The notes below the pieces were generated by a model. That model was not told the origin of the DNA. It was given only the letters and a program-made list of their open reading frames with translations, and ran no database searches. From positions 1-64,000 of the forward strand of contig NZ_JAFVMF010000010.1 in the NCBI RefSeq assembly GCF_017377715.1: 64,000 nucleotides of DNA, in the 5' to 3' direction. The DNA comes from Acetobacter sacchari. GTDB lineage: Bacteria > Pseudomonadota > Alphaproteobacteria > Acetobacterales > Acetobacteraceae. Positions within the stretch are counted from its first letter, which is position 1. Each line of letters begins with the position of its first letter. The position numbers and the translations under genes are program-made. Positions 1 through 8,206 of the stretch are shown here, one piece after another.

Positions 1-2
1 GA

Positions 3-2354
3 TTACGCGACGAGCCGTCTTGATAGTTCGTGAATCCTCCGCGCCAGAACCCGTGGTTCAGAAGGCTCGGGTAGCTCGGCCTCGTAGCGCCGGGCGTCAC
101 CAATAACGCGCGCCCGGACGCCGAGAAGCAGGAGAGCCTGTTTGCGGGCAACCCCGGGTCGCGGATCGATGGTGCGCTCGATCGCGTCGAGCGTGCCCAG
201 CAAAACGCCATCCAGAGGCGGACGCGGAGAGGGTGGTGTCCGATAGCCGGGCTTGGGAGATAACGCGGCGTCCCGCAACATAATGGTGAAAGGTGTTCGT
301 TCCGCCTCTTCACGGCGTGCGGGAAAGCTGATCAGGGCATTATCTGATCCCGGAACGGGTTCGACGGAAAGCCCGACGAGTGCGCTGGAGATGACAGGGA
401 ACGCCCGGCCGAGAGATGCGGCATCATCCCCTATACTCCTGATTTCAGCGCACAGGCGCTCAAAGGCCGGTTCTGTGACAGGGGTATGAAGTTCTGAGCG
501 ATAGCTGCCGTTTTCTATGGTTTCGAGCACGGCGCGCGTCTCATCGTCCGGAGCGCTACCGTCCAGAACGATCGGCGCGGAAAGCATGACGGGTTGGGCC
601 GTGCGGATGACGCCAGTACGTCCGTTGACCTTCGCAAAGAATGTTTTCGAATGCACCACGCGGCCCGCAAACATGGTGATGGCCTCACCCTCGATCAGGG
701 ACTGGAGATCGGCCCATGGAATCCGCGCGACTTCCCGGATCTCGGCGCCACGTCCCTCACGGTAGCTGCCGGCGGAATTACCCTCATAGTGGGTCGCCTG
801 CGTCACTTCCACACGGTCTGATTGTTTCTCGATCCACTCGCGGGTCCGCATGGCGTCCTGCAAACGCATCGCATGGGTCAGGTTTGCGTTGCCGAGAAGA
901 GTGAACGCTTTGTCGCCGATCCGGGTGGTAAGGCCGGGCAGGTCCTGGAATCCGAGCCAGAACATGCAATTCAGCCCGCGTCCCATAGCGAGCATACGGT
1001 CCATGCCGTCAGTGGCGTAGGCGCTCAGTTCGTCGAAGAAGAACTGGTATGGCGCGTCGCCAGATCCTGCCTTCAGTTTGAAAATCTCCTCGGCCGGACC
1101 ATTAAGCCTCGCTCCAAGAAGCTGGGCCATCACGGCGCGCACAGACGCGACGATGATTTTGCCGAGCCCGGCGAGAGTGTCGGAAGAGTTTTCGAGAGAG
1201 GGAAGGATCACCAGCAACACGCGGCGATTGAGCACCACATCGCGCATGTCGATATCGCCATTCTCCACCTTGAAGATATGACCAAGACTTACGGCGAACT
1301 GCGTGAAGATCTTCGAGAAATACATGGTCGCGAAACCATGTTGTTCCGATGGTCGACTTTCCTTTTGCTGGTTCCACTCAAGGCCGATGTCATAACCAGG
1401 CAATTCGCCCAGATAGGCCTGAAACGGGTAGAGCACATCGTCAGGTATGTCCGGAACCGGTATTTTGACTGGCTGGTTCTGGCCGGGATTTCGCACAAGG
1501 AATATCCGGTGGCGCGCGAGCGTCGCCAGCCAGCGAAGTTCGGTCGCGAAACGGATCGTCTCGATATTGATGGAGACGCCATGCCTGTCGCGCATCCATA
1601 CCAGCGCCGGCGTGAGAGTGCCGATAAGATTCACGGCGCGATCACGGAAGACGCCGTTAGCGTCATTGGCGACGGGCTCTCCGAGCTGGCTGACGAGCAT
1701 TTCGCGTATGGCGTCAGCGTTGCCGGTAGCAAATGGATTGAAGGTATTGGATTCCCTGATCGAACTCGCCGTCAGGAGATTCAGGCTCAAGATCTGATCG
1801 TCCAGTCCGTACCGGCGAGTCAGGGCCAACCCGTCGCCGTAAACGGTGTTGTCTCCCTTCCCGTCGATCAGGAGAAAACCTGAGCCATGCGCAAGGGGGT
1901 TGGCCAACAGTGAAATTGCAGACGTGGTTTTGCCTGCGCCGGTCGTTCCTGGCATGGCCGCGTGCTGGCGGGCTGCATCAGATGACAGCCATAGTTGTTG
2001 TCCGGTCCTCGCCTCTGTCCCGAGATAAACGATGCCGCCAGCTTTTTTGGGCTTCCGCGTCTCAGGATCCAGGTCGTGTTCATCCGCAAGCCCAGAATAC
2101 CGTGGCATGTGGAATGGCAGCACTGGTCTGCGTGTCACGACCCATATGGTCACCAGAATTGCGAGAGGCAAGGTCAGTCCTATGACCGCTGGCGCTAACC
2201 ACGAAACACCCGCCAGGACGAAGAGCACGAAACCGGACGTTGATGTCCGCATCTCCTCGACAAAGCGGTCGAGGAGAGGGCGTGTATCACGGTAGGTTGC
2301 TCCACGCCGGATCTGCTGGTGGCTCTGAGGGCCGCCAATCTGACGTTTCACCAT
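3..2354 (-). CDS. dotL: Type IVB secretion coupling ATPase DotL/IcmO (TrbC of IncI plasmids)
   Basis: This is the inner-membrane coupling protein that recruits DNA-protein substrates to the type IVB conjugation channel. The 783-residue length equals Legionella DotL. Two hydrophobic segments lie at about residues 40-75. They are followed by a Walker A motif (GTTGAGKTT, near 136), a FLLIDGKGDN strand and a Walker B-like FFFDELSAYAT segment near 440. The ATG follows GGAG by about nine bases and lies just after the stop of the preceding gene. The TAA stop is at positions 3-5, so the gene is complete but ends at the window edge. Its place last in a dotI-to-dotL operon fits the role. The family assignment is firm; the substrate (relaxase) is not visible here. 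Confidence 0.95.
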   Translation of the reverse strand: MVKRQIGGPQSHQQIRRGATYRDTRPLLDRFVEEMRTSTSGFVLFVLAGVSWLAPAVIGLTLPLAILVTIWVVTRRPVLPFHMPRYSGLADEHDLDPETRKPKKAGGIVYLGTEARTGQQLWLSSDAARQHAAMPGTTGAGKTTSAISLLANPLAHGSGFLLIDGKGDNTVYGDGLALTRRYGLDDQILSLNLLTASSIRESNTFNPFATGNADAIREMLVSQLGEPVANDANGVFRDRAVNLIGTLTPALVWMRDRHGVSINIETIRFATELRWLATLARHRIFLVRNPGQNQPVKIPVPDIPDDVLYPFQAYLGELPGYDIGLEWNQQKESRPSEQHGFATMYFSKIFTQFAVSLGHIFKVENGDIDMRDVVLNRRVLLVILPSLENSSDTLAGLGKIIVASVRAVMAQLLGARLNGPAEEIFKLKAGSGDAPYQFFFDELSAYATDGMDRMLAMGRGLNCMFWLGFQDLPGLTTRIGDKAFTLLGNANLTHAMRLQDAMRTREWIEKQSDRVEVTQATHYEGNSAGSYREGRGAEIREVARIPWADLQSLIEGEAITMFAGRVVHSKTFFAKVNGRTGVIRTAQPVMLSAPIVLDGSAPDDETRAVLETIENGSYRSELHTPVTEPAFERLCAEIRSIGDDAASLGRAFPVISSALVGLSVEPVPGSDNALISFPARREEAERTPFTIMLRDAALSPKPGYRTPPSPRPPLDGVLLGTLDAIERTIDPRPGVARKQALLLLGVRARVIGDARRYEAELPEPSEPRVLARRIHELSRRLVA

Positions 2355-2357
2355 AAA

Positions 2358-2984
2358 TCAGGGCTCCAGACCGAATGGCGCCGCCGCGTTGCCTGCGCCA
2401 GACTTTGGTTGTTCCGGCGCTCCGACTGTAGGGGCTCCCTGGATAGTCGGGGCGACGCCAGCAGTGGGAGCGCCACCCTGATTTTGATCCGATCGCGAAG
2501 CTGATGATCCTGCTCCATTCATCGGATACGGAGCGCCAGATGAGGAAAGCGACCGCTGAGTGTCCTGTATCGCCTGATTAACACTGCGAGGTCGGCCGAG
2601 ACCGCCCTGTCCTGACCAGTCAGGTGACGTCGCCGAGCCGATAGGCCCACCAGGCAGAGGGGGCAGCAGCGGTTGCTGTGGAACTGTCCCGTCCTGAATT
2701 CCGCCATCCTGACTGATTGCGGCCGGAACGGGAGCTGATCGCGACCCCACGATCACGAGCGCGGCGAGAACGCCCATGGCGAGGCCAGGGGCGTAGTCTC
2801 TGACGCGCTTTTTCCAGCCGCTTTGCGGACGTGTTGAGGCTTCGACGATCGGGGCGTCCGGAGAAGGATACCAGTCCGTTGGTAACGCGGCGGCTTCAGG
2901 TTGTCCGATATGGACGGCCTGCGTCGCTCCAATCGCGATGACGATCGGGGCCTGGCCTTCAGTTTCGATGGTGATGGTGGTCAT
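2358..2984 (-). CDS. Unknown bitopic membrane protein between dotM and dotL
   Basis: A 208-residue protein that I do not recognise. I start it at the ATG at 2984, which has AAGGAG upstream. A longer reading to 3185 only overlaps dotM and is Arg-rich, as expected of an out-of-frame shadow. It has a short cytoplasmic head with a beta-rich start, a basic stretch (WKKRVRDYAPG) and one membrane helix near residues 55-72. The rest is a long Pro/Gly/Ser/Gln-rich, probably periplasmic tail ending in APFGLEP. Its position between dotM and dotL, with a four-base gap to dotL, suggests a partner of the coupling complex. No function can be assigned from sequence. Confidence 0.8.
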   Translation of the reverse strand: MTTITIETEGQAPIVIAIGATQAVHIGQPEAAALPTDWYPSPDAPIVEASTRPQSGWKKRVRDYAPGLAMGVLAALVIVGSRSAPVPAAISQDGGIQDGTVPQQPLLPPLPGGPIGSATSPDWSGQGGLGRPRSVNQAIQDTQRSLSSSGAPYPMNGAGSSASRSDQNQGGAPTAGVAPTIQGAPTVGAPEQPKSGAGNAAAPFGLEP

Positions 2985-2995
2985 GATGGGCTCCT

Positions 2996-4144
2996 TCAGG
3001 GGGTCGTGGGGCGGGGGCGAATGGTGTCGACGGCGACGGAGACGGCAGGCGTGTAGATGGGACGGCGCGCCTTGCGTTCGGCCTCCCAGTGCGCTCTGGC
3101 GCCGGCGGCTTCCACGCGCGGGTTTGGATGGACGTCTTCTTCGGGGCGCTCCTGTGGAAACCCGAGAGAATGCAGCGCGTACCACAGCGGACGGTCGATC
3201 AGCTTCACGATGGCAAAGGCAGGCGGGGCAAGAACGCCCGCCTTGCGGCGCGCTTCGGTGAGCAGGGTCATGAGCGCGGTCGTGGTCCAGCCATTACGCG
3301 CGCAGATCTCTTCGATCCTGCCTGACACGCCAGGCGAAGCCAGATGTTCATCGGCTTGAGCCACGATGTCGGGGGGCACGGTCAGCGGCGCCTTCGGACC
3401 TTCCGGCCCGTCCAGACCGGCGGAGCGGAGACTGTCTGACAGCTTGCCCAGCATCGTCATGGCCTCGGCGCGATGCTGTCCATAATGGGCTGAGAAAACC
3501 GCAAACAGGACGCGCTCCACTGGAGACGCCTTGTTCAGCCCCGTCCAGTGTCGGCCGAGCTGAGCGGAGAAAGCCGAAATCGCCCCGGCTTCGCTAAAGC
3601 CGCCCTTGCTGTCAGTTGCGTAACGGGCGCGCCACTCCCCGGCGTGGAGGGCTGGATCGGCCGGGCGGGGCGCGCCGTCAGCCGGAGCGATGAGCTTCGT
3701 CAGTTTGCGGTCCGCAAAACCACGCAGCGTTGGAAACATGCGCGCCTGAACGTCGATCAGCCCTTCAAGGTCGAGCGCCTTTGCGAACCGGCCCGGGGCG
3801 GCTCTGAGAACGCACGTAACCCCCAGCGCAGCTATGACAATGGCGACCGGCCAGCGCAGCGCCGTGCCCAGAATCATGAGACCATACCAGAGCTGAACGG
3901 CCCTGATGCGATCGGGCCACCACGAAGCGGTCACAAGTTGCTGGCGGAGCTGAAGGATAGCCGGGCTGTGCAGATGCAAAACGTCGATCTGCCAGACCAG
4001 CGCACGAATGTACCAAAAGGATATCTGCGCGTGCCAATTCGTCCAGAGCATATAGGACAGGACGGCGCCGCCGAGGATGATGGCGAGCGTGGAAAATAGC
4101 GCGTAGTCGTCGCCAGAGGCCCAGGGGCTGCGACTGGAGCTCAT
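2996..4144 (-). CDS. dotM: Type IVB coupling-complex protein DotM/IcmP (TrbA-like)
   Basis: DotM/IcmP is an inner-membrane partner of DotL in the type IV coupling complex, and its cytoplasmic domain handles substrates. The 382 residues match the usual size (about 376). Hydrophobic segments lie near residues 17-35 and 85-112. They are followed by a soluble domain with the characteristic LWYALHSLGFP segment close to the C terminus, a hallmark of this family. The ATG overlaps the TGA of the transglycosylase gene (ATGA), indicating translational coupling. The gene order dotM-(unknown)-dotL parallels trbA-trbB-trbC of IncI plasmids, although the middle gene here is not TrbB-like. The assignment is confident. 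Confidence 0.92.
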   Translation of the reverse strand: MSSSRSPWASGDDYALFSTLAIILGGAVLSYMLWTNWHAQISFWYIRALVWQIDVLHLHSPAILQLRQQLVTASWWPDRIRAVQLWYGLMILGTALRWPVAIVIAALGVTCVLRAAPGRFAKALDLEGLIDVQARMFPTLRGFADRKLTKLIAPADGAPRPADPALHAGEWRARYATDSKGGFSEAGAISAFSAQLGRHWTGLNKASPVERVLFAVFSAHYGQHRAEAMTMLGKLSDSLRSAGLDGPEGPKAPLTVPPDIVAQADEHLASPGVSGRIEEICARNGWTTTALMTLLTEARRKAGVLAPPAFAIVKLIDRPLWYALHSLGFPQERPEEDVHPNPRVEAAGARAHWEAERKARRPIYTPAVSVAVDTIRPRPTTP

Positions 4145-4656
4145 GACGGCCGCCCTTTCTGAGTGCGGGCCATCATGTCCGTCGCGATATGGTAAAAACG
4201 CCTCAGGTAGTCGTCACCGAAACGTGGCGTGTGCGAATGGTAGAACGCCACGGCCTGCCAGAGATCACCGTGCGTCTCCGTCATCGCCTGCCCAAGGATC
4301 CAGCTTCCCGCCTCGATGTTTGCGCATACGTTGTCGCGCAGGGCGAGGTAGGCGTGCTGTGGTGTGCTGCGCCAGTGTTGCGCGACCTTGGGAATCCACG
4401 TCGAATTGACCTGCATCGGTCCCAGATCCACGGTTCCGTTGCTGTTGTCGCTGACGGTTCCCGAACGACCGCCCTCGACATAGAGCAGCACCAGAAGAAC
4501 GCCGGTCGGAACATGCGCGTTGGTCGCCGCGGCGGAGAGGCAGGCCTGGACCCGGCGCCCCTGGGTCAGCGCGTCCTCAGACGTGATTTGCGCATGAGCG
4601 GAGTGTGACAGGCCGACGATCATGCCGATCGCGGCCGCAGCAGAAGCGAAGCGCAT
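4141..4656 (-). CDS. Exported lytic transglycosylase of the conjugation system (SLT fold)
   Basis: This enzyme should cleave periplasmic peptidoglycan so the secretion channel can be assembled, like VirB1 or IpgF. The 171-residue protein begins with a signal peptide (cleavage expected after SAHA, near residue 23). The SLT core contains the catalytic glutamate in LLYVEGGRSG (near 61). It is followed by NSNGTVDLGPMQVNSTW, the usual N-x-NGS-x-D-x-G-x-MQ pattern. A YHSHTPRFGDDYLRRFY motif near the C terminus matches the end of these domains. The ATG is fused with the preceding stop as TAATG, and the stop overlaps dotM, so it sits inside the tra operon. Confidence 0.92.
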   Translation of the reverse strand: MRFASAAAAIGMIVGLSHSAHAQITSEDALTQGRRVQACLSAAATNAHVPTGVLLVLLYVEGGRSGTVSDNSNGTVDLGPMQVNSTWIPKVAQHWRSTPQHAYLALRDNVCANIEAGSWILGQAMTETHGDLWQAVAFYHSHTPRFGDDYLRRFYHIATDMMARTQKGRPS

Positions 4657-5096
4657 TATCCTTCCTCCTGGATCTGAACAGGAACAGTCCTGAGCCGGGA
4701 TCGGGCGTCTCCCCAGAGGTCGACGAAGTCGACCAGCCGGATTGGGCCGTCACTGACGGGCAGGGATTCAAAAGCGTCGATGACGCAGAGCATCAGGGCC
4801 GACCATGAGCCGGCGCGAATGGCGTTGAGCGCGTAACCAAGAGTCGCATCAGCGCTCTCACGGATTTCCAGAGCGAACCCTGTTCCCGTGAGGTCGAGCC
4901 ACAGGGCTTCGGCGGCGACGACGATAACGGGCAGATAGCCGTCGGACCGCGCCAGCTCTTCATGGCTGACCGGGCTTTCAAGACCTGTGGCGGGATCATG
5001 GACGATCGCAGGTCGACCAATTTCCTTCAGGAGCGCAAGGACGGCGGTGGAAACGTCGTCAAGGCGGACGGCAGGAACTGTAGCCATGACGTTCAT
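4656..5096 (-). CDS. Unknown conserved-position protein between icmT and the transglycosylase
   Basis: A 146-residue soluble protein with no family that I recognise. I chose the ATG at 5096 because it forms an ATGA overlap with the icmT stop. A GTG at 5117 and an ATG at 5087 are alternatives. It is rich in hydrophobic beta/alpha alternation (VIVVAAEALWLDL, LMLCVIDAFESLP), has no signal peptide and no membrane segment, and ends in an acidic IQEEG. Overlaps on both sides show that it belongs to the transfer operon. A small cytoplasmic chaperone or adaptor (by analogy with IcmS/IcmW) is possible, but nothing in the sequence proves it. Confidence 0.75.
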   Translation of the reverse strand: MNVMATVPAVRLDDVSTAVLALLKEIGRPAIVHDPATGLESPVSHEELARSDGYLPVIVVAAEALWLDLTGTGFALEIRESADATLGYALNAIRAGSWSALMLCVIDAFESLPVSDGPIRLVDFVDLWGDARSRLRTVPVQIQEEG

Positions 5097-5341
5097 GAGA
5101 AGCGCCGCCGCTTCCACGTCGGCAGGGCAGTCCGACGGTTGCCGACAAGCCAGCGCCGTGCCGCGCGTAACGCCGCCGGCATTGTGAGCCCGAAGAAGGA
5201 GATGACGCCGAAGAAGACCGTGCTGACGAGACCGATGATCAGCGTGGTCCAGCTCCAGTCAACCACCGCCAGAAGGATAGGCAGGCAGCTACGCGCGTCG
5301 AGAATGAAGACCCTTACGGGCAGGCCTGTTCCACGCCACAT
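5093..5341 (-). CDS. icmT: Type IVB secretion protein IcmT (TraK-like)
   Basis: A small inner-membrane protein (82 residues; Legionella IcmT has 86) needed for type IVB export. The sequence has the family pattern of an N-terminal WR...RVFILDARSCLPIL followed by two hydrophobic helices (about residues 18-32 and 35-58) and a short basic tail (RRWLVGNRRTALP). I chose the ATG at 5341, which overlaps the dotB stop as ATGA; a TTG one codon earlier is possible. Its position directly after dotB matches traJ-traK of IncI plasmids. The assignment is confident despite the small size because both motif and synteny agree. Confidence 0.9.
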   Translation of the reverse strand: MWRGTGLPVRVFILDARSCLPILLAVVDWSWTTLIIGLVSTVFFGVISFFGLTMPAALRAARRWLVGNRRTALPTWKRRRFS

Positions 5342-6507
5342 CAATCGTCTCTCCTTTTTTCCATGAGGGCGGTCTCCTCGGTGATCAGGCCCTGATCGAG
5401 CCGCATGTCGATCGAACGTTCGTAGCTCTGGCCGTCAGTTTTCAGAACATCTGCAATGAATTCCGGCCATGAATCAGGATCTGTCCGCATCAGCTTGAAG
5501 CGCAGATCCCTGTCGAATCTCAGAAACTCCCTGATCGCGACACGCCCGCCGCCCTTTCGGGGCACGAGGCGCTGGTTGAGACAGAAGCGCATGGACTGCG
5601 CGAGAGCCGAGACCAGGTTGTCGCGCTCCTCGCGCGCGCACAGAGAGACGGCCCGCTGCATCATGAGAGGAACGTTGTCGGCGTGGATGGTGGTCCCGAG
5701 AATGCCGCCGGTCATTGCGCAGTTGATGGCCGCTCCCATGGTTTCGCTGTCGCGGCATTCGCCAACGATAAGTTCGCTCATTTCTCGCCGCATCGTGCCG
5801 CGCACGAAGGTGGCGAACGTCATGTGCGGCGGGCGAATTTCCGTCTGGGTAATTTTGGAGCCCGTCGGCGAGCGGATGTAATCCATCAGGAACTCGACGG
5901 GGGCTTCGCCTGACGCGATGTTGAAATTCGCGTCCGGACGCATGACCTTGTCTTCCGCGAGCGCGAACGTCAGTGACGATTTCCCGGACCCGGTCGCGCC
6001 GCCCGTCAGTTTCATGCCCGAGCGGATGTCGTTGCTGGCGATCACTTCGGGTTCGACGTTCTGGGATTCCAGGCTGGGCGGGCGGAAGGGAATGGGGCGC
6101 ATGACGATATGCACGCCCTGTCCGCGCAGCACCTCGCACGGGGTGTAGTTCACCCGGAAGCGCAGCGTTTCACGCCGGTTCAGTGAAACGGAGTAAGCGC
6201 TGTCCAGATCATGATAGATGGCCAGCATCGACATGCCGTCCTGGGCATACATGTGTCCCACAATGTCGCCGATGGCGAAATCATCCGTGGTTCCGAGCGT
6301 GGCGAAGCGGACCTGTCCGTGGACATTGATGGTCACAGGGTGACCTGTCTTGAAATCGATCCGAGATGCGCCCAGCCTGTATGCCCATTTCAGAAGGTCA
6401 TCGAGACCAGGCGCATGCTTGCGACGTTCCGCCACCCAGCCGTAGCCCGCGCGGCCTTCATTGTCCCATGTCTCGCGATCTCTGGCAGGCGGGACGATGA
6501 TGTTCAT
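5341..6507 (-). CDS. dotB: Type IVB secretion ATPase DotB (TraJ-like, PilT/VirB11 family)
   Basis: A cytoplasmic hexameric ATPase that energises the type IVB machine. The 388 residues compare with 377 in Legionella. An N-terminal domain carries YRLGASRIDFKTGHPVTI. It is followed by Walker A (GGATGSGKSS, near 170), an Asp box region (IASGEAPVEFLMDY), Walker B (ELIVGECRDSETM) and a His box (ILGTTIHADNVP). This is the motif order of PilT/VirB11 enzymes. I favour the ATG at 6507, an ATGA overlap with dotC. An in-frame ATG at 6513 would add two residues. The gene is intact. Confidence 0.95.
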   Translation of the reverse strand: MNIIVPPARDRETWDNEGRAGYGWVAERRKHAPGLDDLLKWAYRLGASRIDFKTGHPVTINVHGQVRFATLGTTDDFAIGDIVGHMYAQDGMSMLAIYHDLDSAYSVSLNRRETLRFRVNYTPCEVLRGQGVHIVMRPIPFRPPSLESQNVEPEVIASNDIRSGMKLTGGATGSGKSSLTFALAEDKVMRPDANFNIASGEAPVEFLMDYIRSPTGSKITQTEIRPPHMTFATFVRGTMRREMSELIVGECRDSETMGAAINCAMTGGILGTTIHADNVPLMMQRAVSLCAREERDNLVSALAQSMRFCLNQRLVPRKGGGRVAIREFLRFDRDLRFKLMRTDPDSWPEFIADVLKTDGQSYERSIDMRLDQGLITEETALMEKRRDD

Positions 6508-7541
6508 CGGCATCGATCCGGATAGAACGGAGCGCTGTATCCGTAGCCACGATCGCGTCGAAGGCCCTGAAGCCCCGGCTGGCTGGTGATGCGGATCACC
6601 CGATCGCCGACATGCAGGGTGTCGCCGCCGCCCACGCTCGCTTTTTGCTCGAATACAACATGCGGCTGTTCAACGCGGCCGTTGGCCAGCAGGACTCGGT
6701 AGCGCGCCATCCCGACAATATCGCGTTGCAGACGGGCAAGGTCGGAAAGGAAAATCTCGGTGGCCTGCTTTTCTCCGTCCGCCCACCCTTCTGCGACCCA
6801 GTCGTTCCAGTAGCCGACTTCCTTTTCGCTTGTAGGCAGAGCAGCCGCCGCGGGATGCTGTGGCTTGTTCCAGCTCCGGACGAGATAGGTCCGCCAGTTG
6901 GGCGGCGCCGACGTCAGTTGCGCCTCGCGTGTGATTTCGAACACGCATTCGGTTTCGTGCGCCACCTGGCCTGTGCCGTTCAGGGCGAAAGCCATCTGGG
7001 CCTCGGTCACGATGGGGGGTTGCAGAAGAGTCTGTCCACCGCCGATCGGCAACACCAGAGATCGAAAATCATAGGTGGAGTCGAGCGTGTCTTCGTAGCG
7101 ACGCAGCATCTCGTTGATAGCGAAGCTGCGGGCGGCCAGCCCGCCCTGCGCACCGTAAATATGCGCCGCCTCCTCAAGCGCTTCTTTCCGGCCGGGCTTT
7201 AACCCGTCAGACGCTTCGTCATTGGGGCGGGCGTTCTGCAGCGCTTCAAGCGAGAGCGGACGATCGCCCCCGACAATCTTGTCGAGTTCCTGCGCCCCCG
7301 TGATCGGCTTGTTGACCGGGTTGGCCAGCTCTGGCTCCGCCTGTTGTATGTCGTCAGCCGCGGGCTGTGGCGGCTGGGGCATCGGCACGAGCGTACCGTT
7401 CGGGGCGGGCGGGAGCGGACTGTTGCGGTAGGGGATGATGCGCCCGTCCGGACCAGTGTCGGCGGATCGCGCCGGGTGCGTGAGAGCGAGGCCCGCGAGG
7501 ATCGTGCAGGCCAGAAGGGCCGGGTTGATCGTCTTACGCAT
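6504..7541 (-). CDS. dotC: Type IVB outer-membrane core protein DotC (TraI-like)
   Basis: DotC helps bring DotH to the outer membrane in the core complex. The protein starts at the ATG at 7541, overlapping the end of dotD by eight bases. A longer upstream reading is out of context. It has 345 residues, with a signal peptide ending near THPARSA. It lacks an evident lipobox cysteine, unlike Legionella DotC. The diagnostic central block reads EEAAHIYGAQGGLAARS, then YDFRSLVLPIGGGQTLLQPP, then a WRTYLVRSW segment and an ADGEKQATEIF region. A Pro-rich N-terminal insert accounts for the extra length. dotD-dotC-dotB order is conserved in type IVB loci. Confidence 0.92.
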   Translation of the reverse strand: MRKTINPALLACTILAGLALTHPARSADTGPDGRIIPYRNSPLPPAPNGTLVPMPQPPQPAADDIQQAEPELANPVNKPITGAQELDKIVGGDRPLSLEALQNARPNDEASDGLKPGRKEALEEAAHIYGAQGGLAARSFAINEMLRRYEDTLDSTYDFRSLVLPIGGGQTLLQPPIVTEAQMAFALNGTGQVAHETECVFEITREAQLTSAPPNWRTYLVRSWNKPQHPAAAALPTSEKEVGYWNDWVAEGWADGEKQATEIFLSDLARLQRDIVGMARYRVLLANGRVEQPHVVFEQKASVGGGDTLHVGDRVIRITSQPGLQGLRRDRGYGYSAPFYPDRCR

Positions 7542-7992
7542 GGTAGACCACCGCAATCTGATGATGGAGCGTGTCGACCTGGACGGCGGCGGCGTCGCCA
7601 GCCTGATCGCCAAGCGAGCGCAGGATGTCCAGAACGGAATTGACCCCGTTGGTCTGGACCGGAACGTCGTGGCTCCTGCCGAAGACCGTGACGGTGTAGC
7701 CGATCTCCTTGCCGAGTTTGCGCACGCCGGCGTTCAGGGGGCCTTTCCAGACGAACCAGATCTGTCGGTTGATATCGTCAGGCGTTTTGTTCTGCGCGAG
7801 GACGTTTGCGGGCGGTGACGCCCGCATGGTCCCGAGTTCTCTGAGATCGGAAGTTGTGCTCGCCACCGAGCGCTGGAGGGCGAGTTCCGGGCTGGGCATG
7901 CCCGCGGTCTCGATGGGGGCGGGATCGACATGGGCGGAGCACGCCGAGAGGCCCGCCGAGACGATCGCAAGAAGGATGGGAATGGGTTTCAT
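7534..7992 (-). CDS. dotD: Type IVB outer-membrane lipoprotein DotD (TraH-like)
   Basis: DotD is a small outer-membrane lipoprotein with a secretin N1-like domain that works with DotC to position DotH. The 152-residue protein has a lipoprotein signal with lipobox LSAC (Cys18). A linker follows, then a C-terminal domain (IWFVWKGPLNAGVRKLGKEIGYTV...VQVDTLHHQIAVVYHA) typical of DotD. Its start codon is preceded by GGAGAAG, which lies in the 3' arm of a hairpin in the leader (7996-8016), so translation initiation may be controlled. dotC overlaps its 3' end. Confidence 0.92.
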   Translation of the reverse strand: MKPIPILLAIVSAGLSACSAHVDPAPIETAGMPSPELALQRSVASTTSDLRELGTMRASPPANVLAQNKTPDDINRQIWFVWKGPLNAGVRKLGKEIGYTVTVFGRSHDVPVQTNGVNSVLDILRSLGDQAGDAAAVQVDTLHHQIAVVYHA

Positions 7993-7995
7993 GGT

Positions 7996-8040
7996 CTTCT
8001 CCGCTGTTGGGAGAAGCCTGAACCCTCATGATGCGACGAG
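7996..8040 (-). promoter_or_regulatory. Leader of dotD: GTCGCATCATGA motif plus RBS-sequestering hairpin
   Basis: On the minus strand a T-rich tract is followed by CTCGTCGCATCATGAG (8025-8040). After it comes a perfect 7-bp stem, CTTCTCC/GGAGAAG (8010-8016 and 7996-8002), with a 7-nt loop. The 3' arm GGAGAAG is the ribosome binding site of dotD. The same motif-plus-hairpin layout is seen ahead of other transfer genes. A regulatory role is inferred. Confidence 0.6.
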
Positions 8041-8170
8041 ATTCAAAAAAATGCCTGATCGTTGAATTATCGACGATCTCTTCGCTCGACTTACTCGTGC
8101 GATTTGGAGTGGTTGGGAACGAAGCCGAAACTTGGCTGTGCGAAGCGGCGCCGCCCTTCGGGGGCCTGGA

Positions 8171-8197
8171 ATGAATGGGAGTTTTCCGCCCATTCAT
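8171..8197 (-). terminator. Putative terminator after the cargo gene
   Basis: A perfect 9-bp inverted repeat (ATGAATGGG 8171-8179, CCCATTCAT 8189-8197) with a 9-nt loop lies ten bases after the stop of the minus-strand gene at 8207. There is no strong U tract, so an intrinsic terminator is likely but not certain. The approximately 215-bp gap up to dotD otherwise holds the dotD leader. Confidence 0.5.
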
Positions 8198-8206
8198 CCT
8201 GAAAGG

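Noticed and set aside
822-1883. 353-codon plus-strand ORF opposite dotL
   Set aside because: It is antisense to the coupling ATPase and has no ribosome site or motif.
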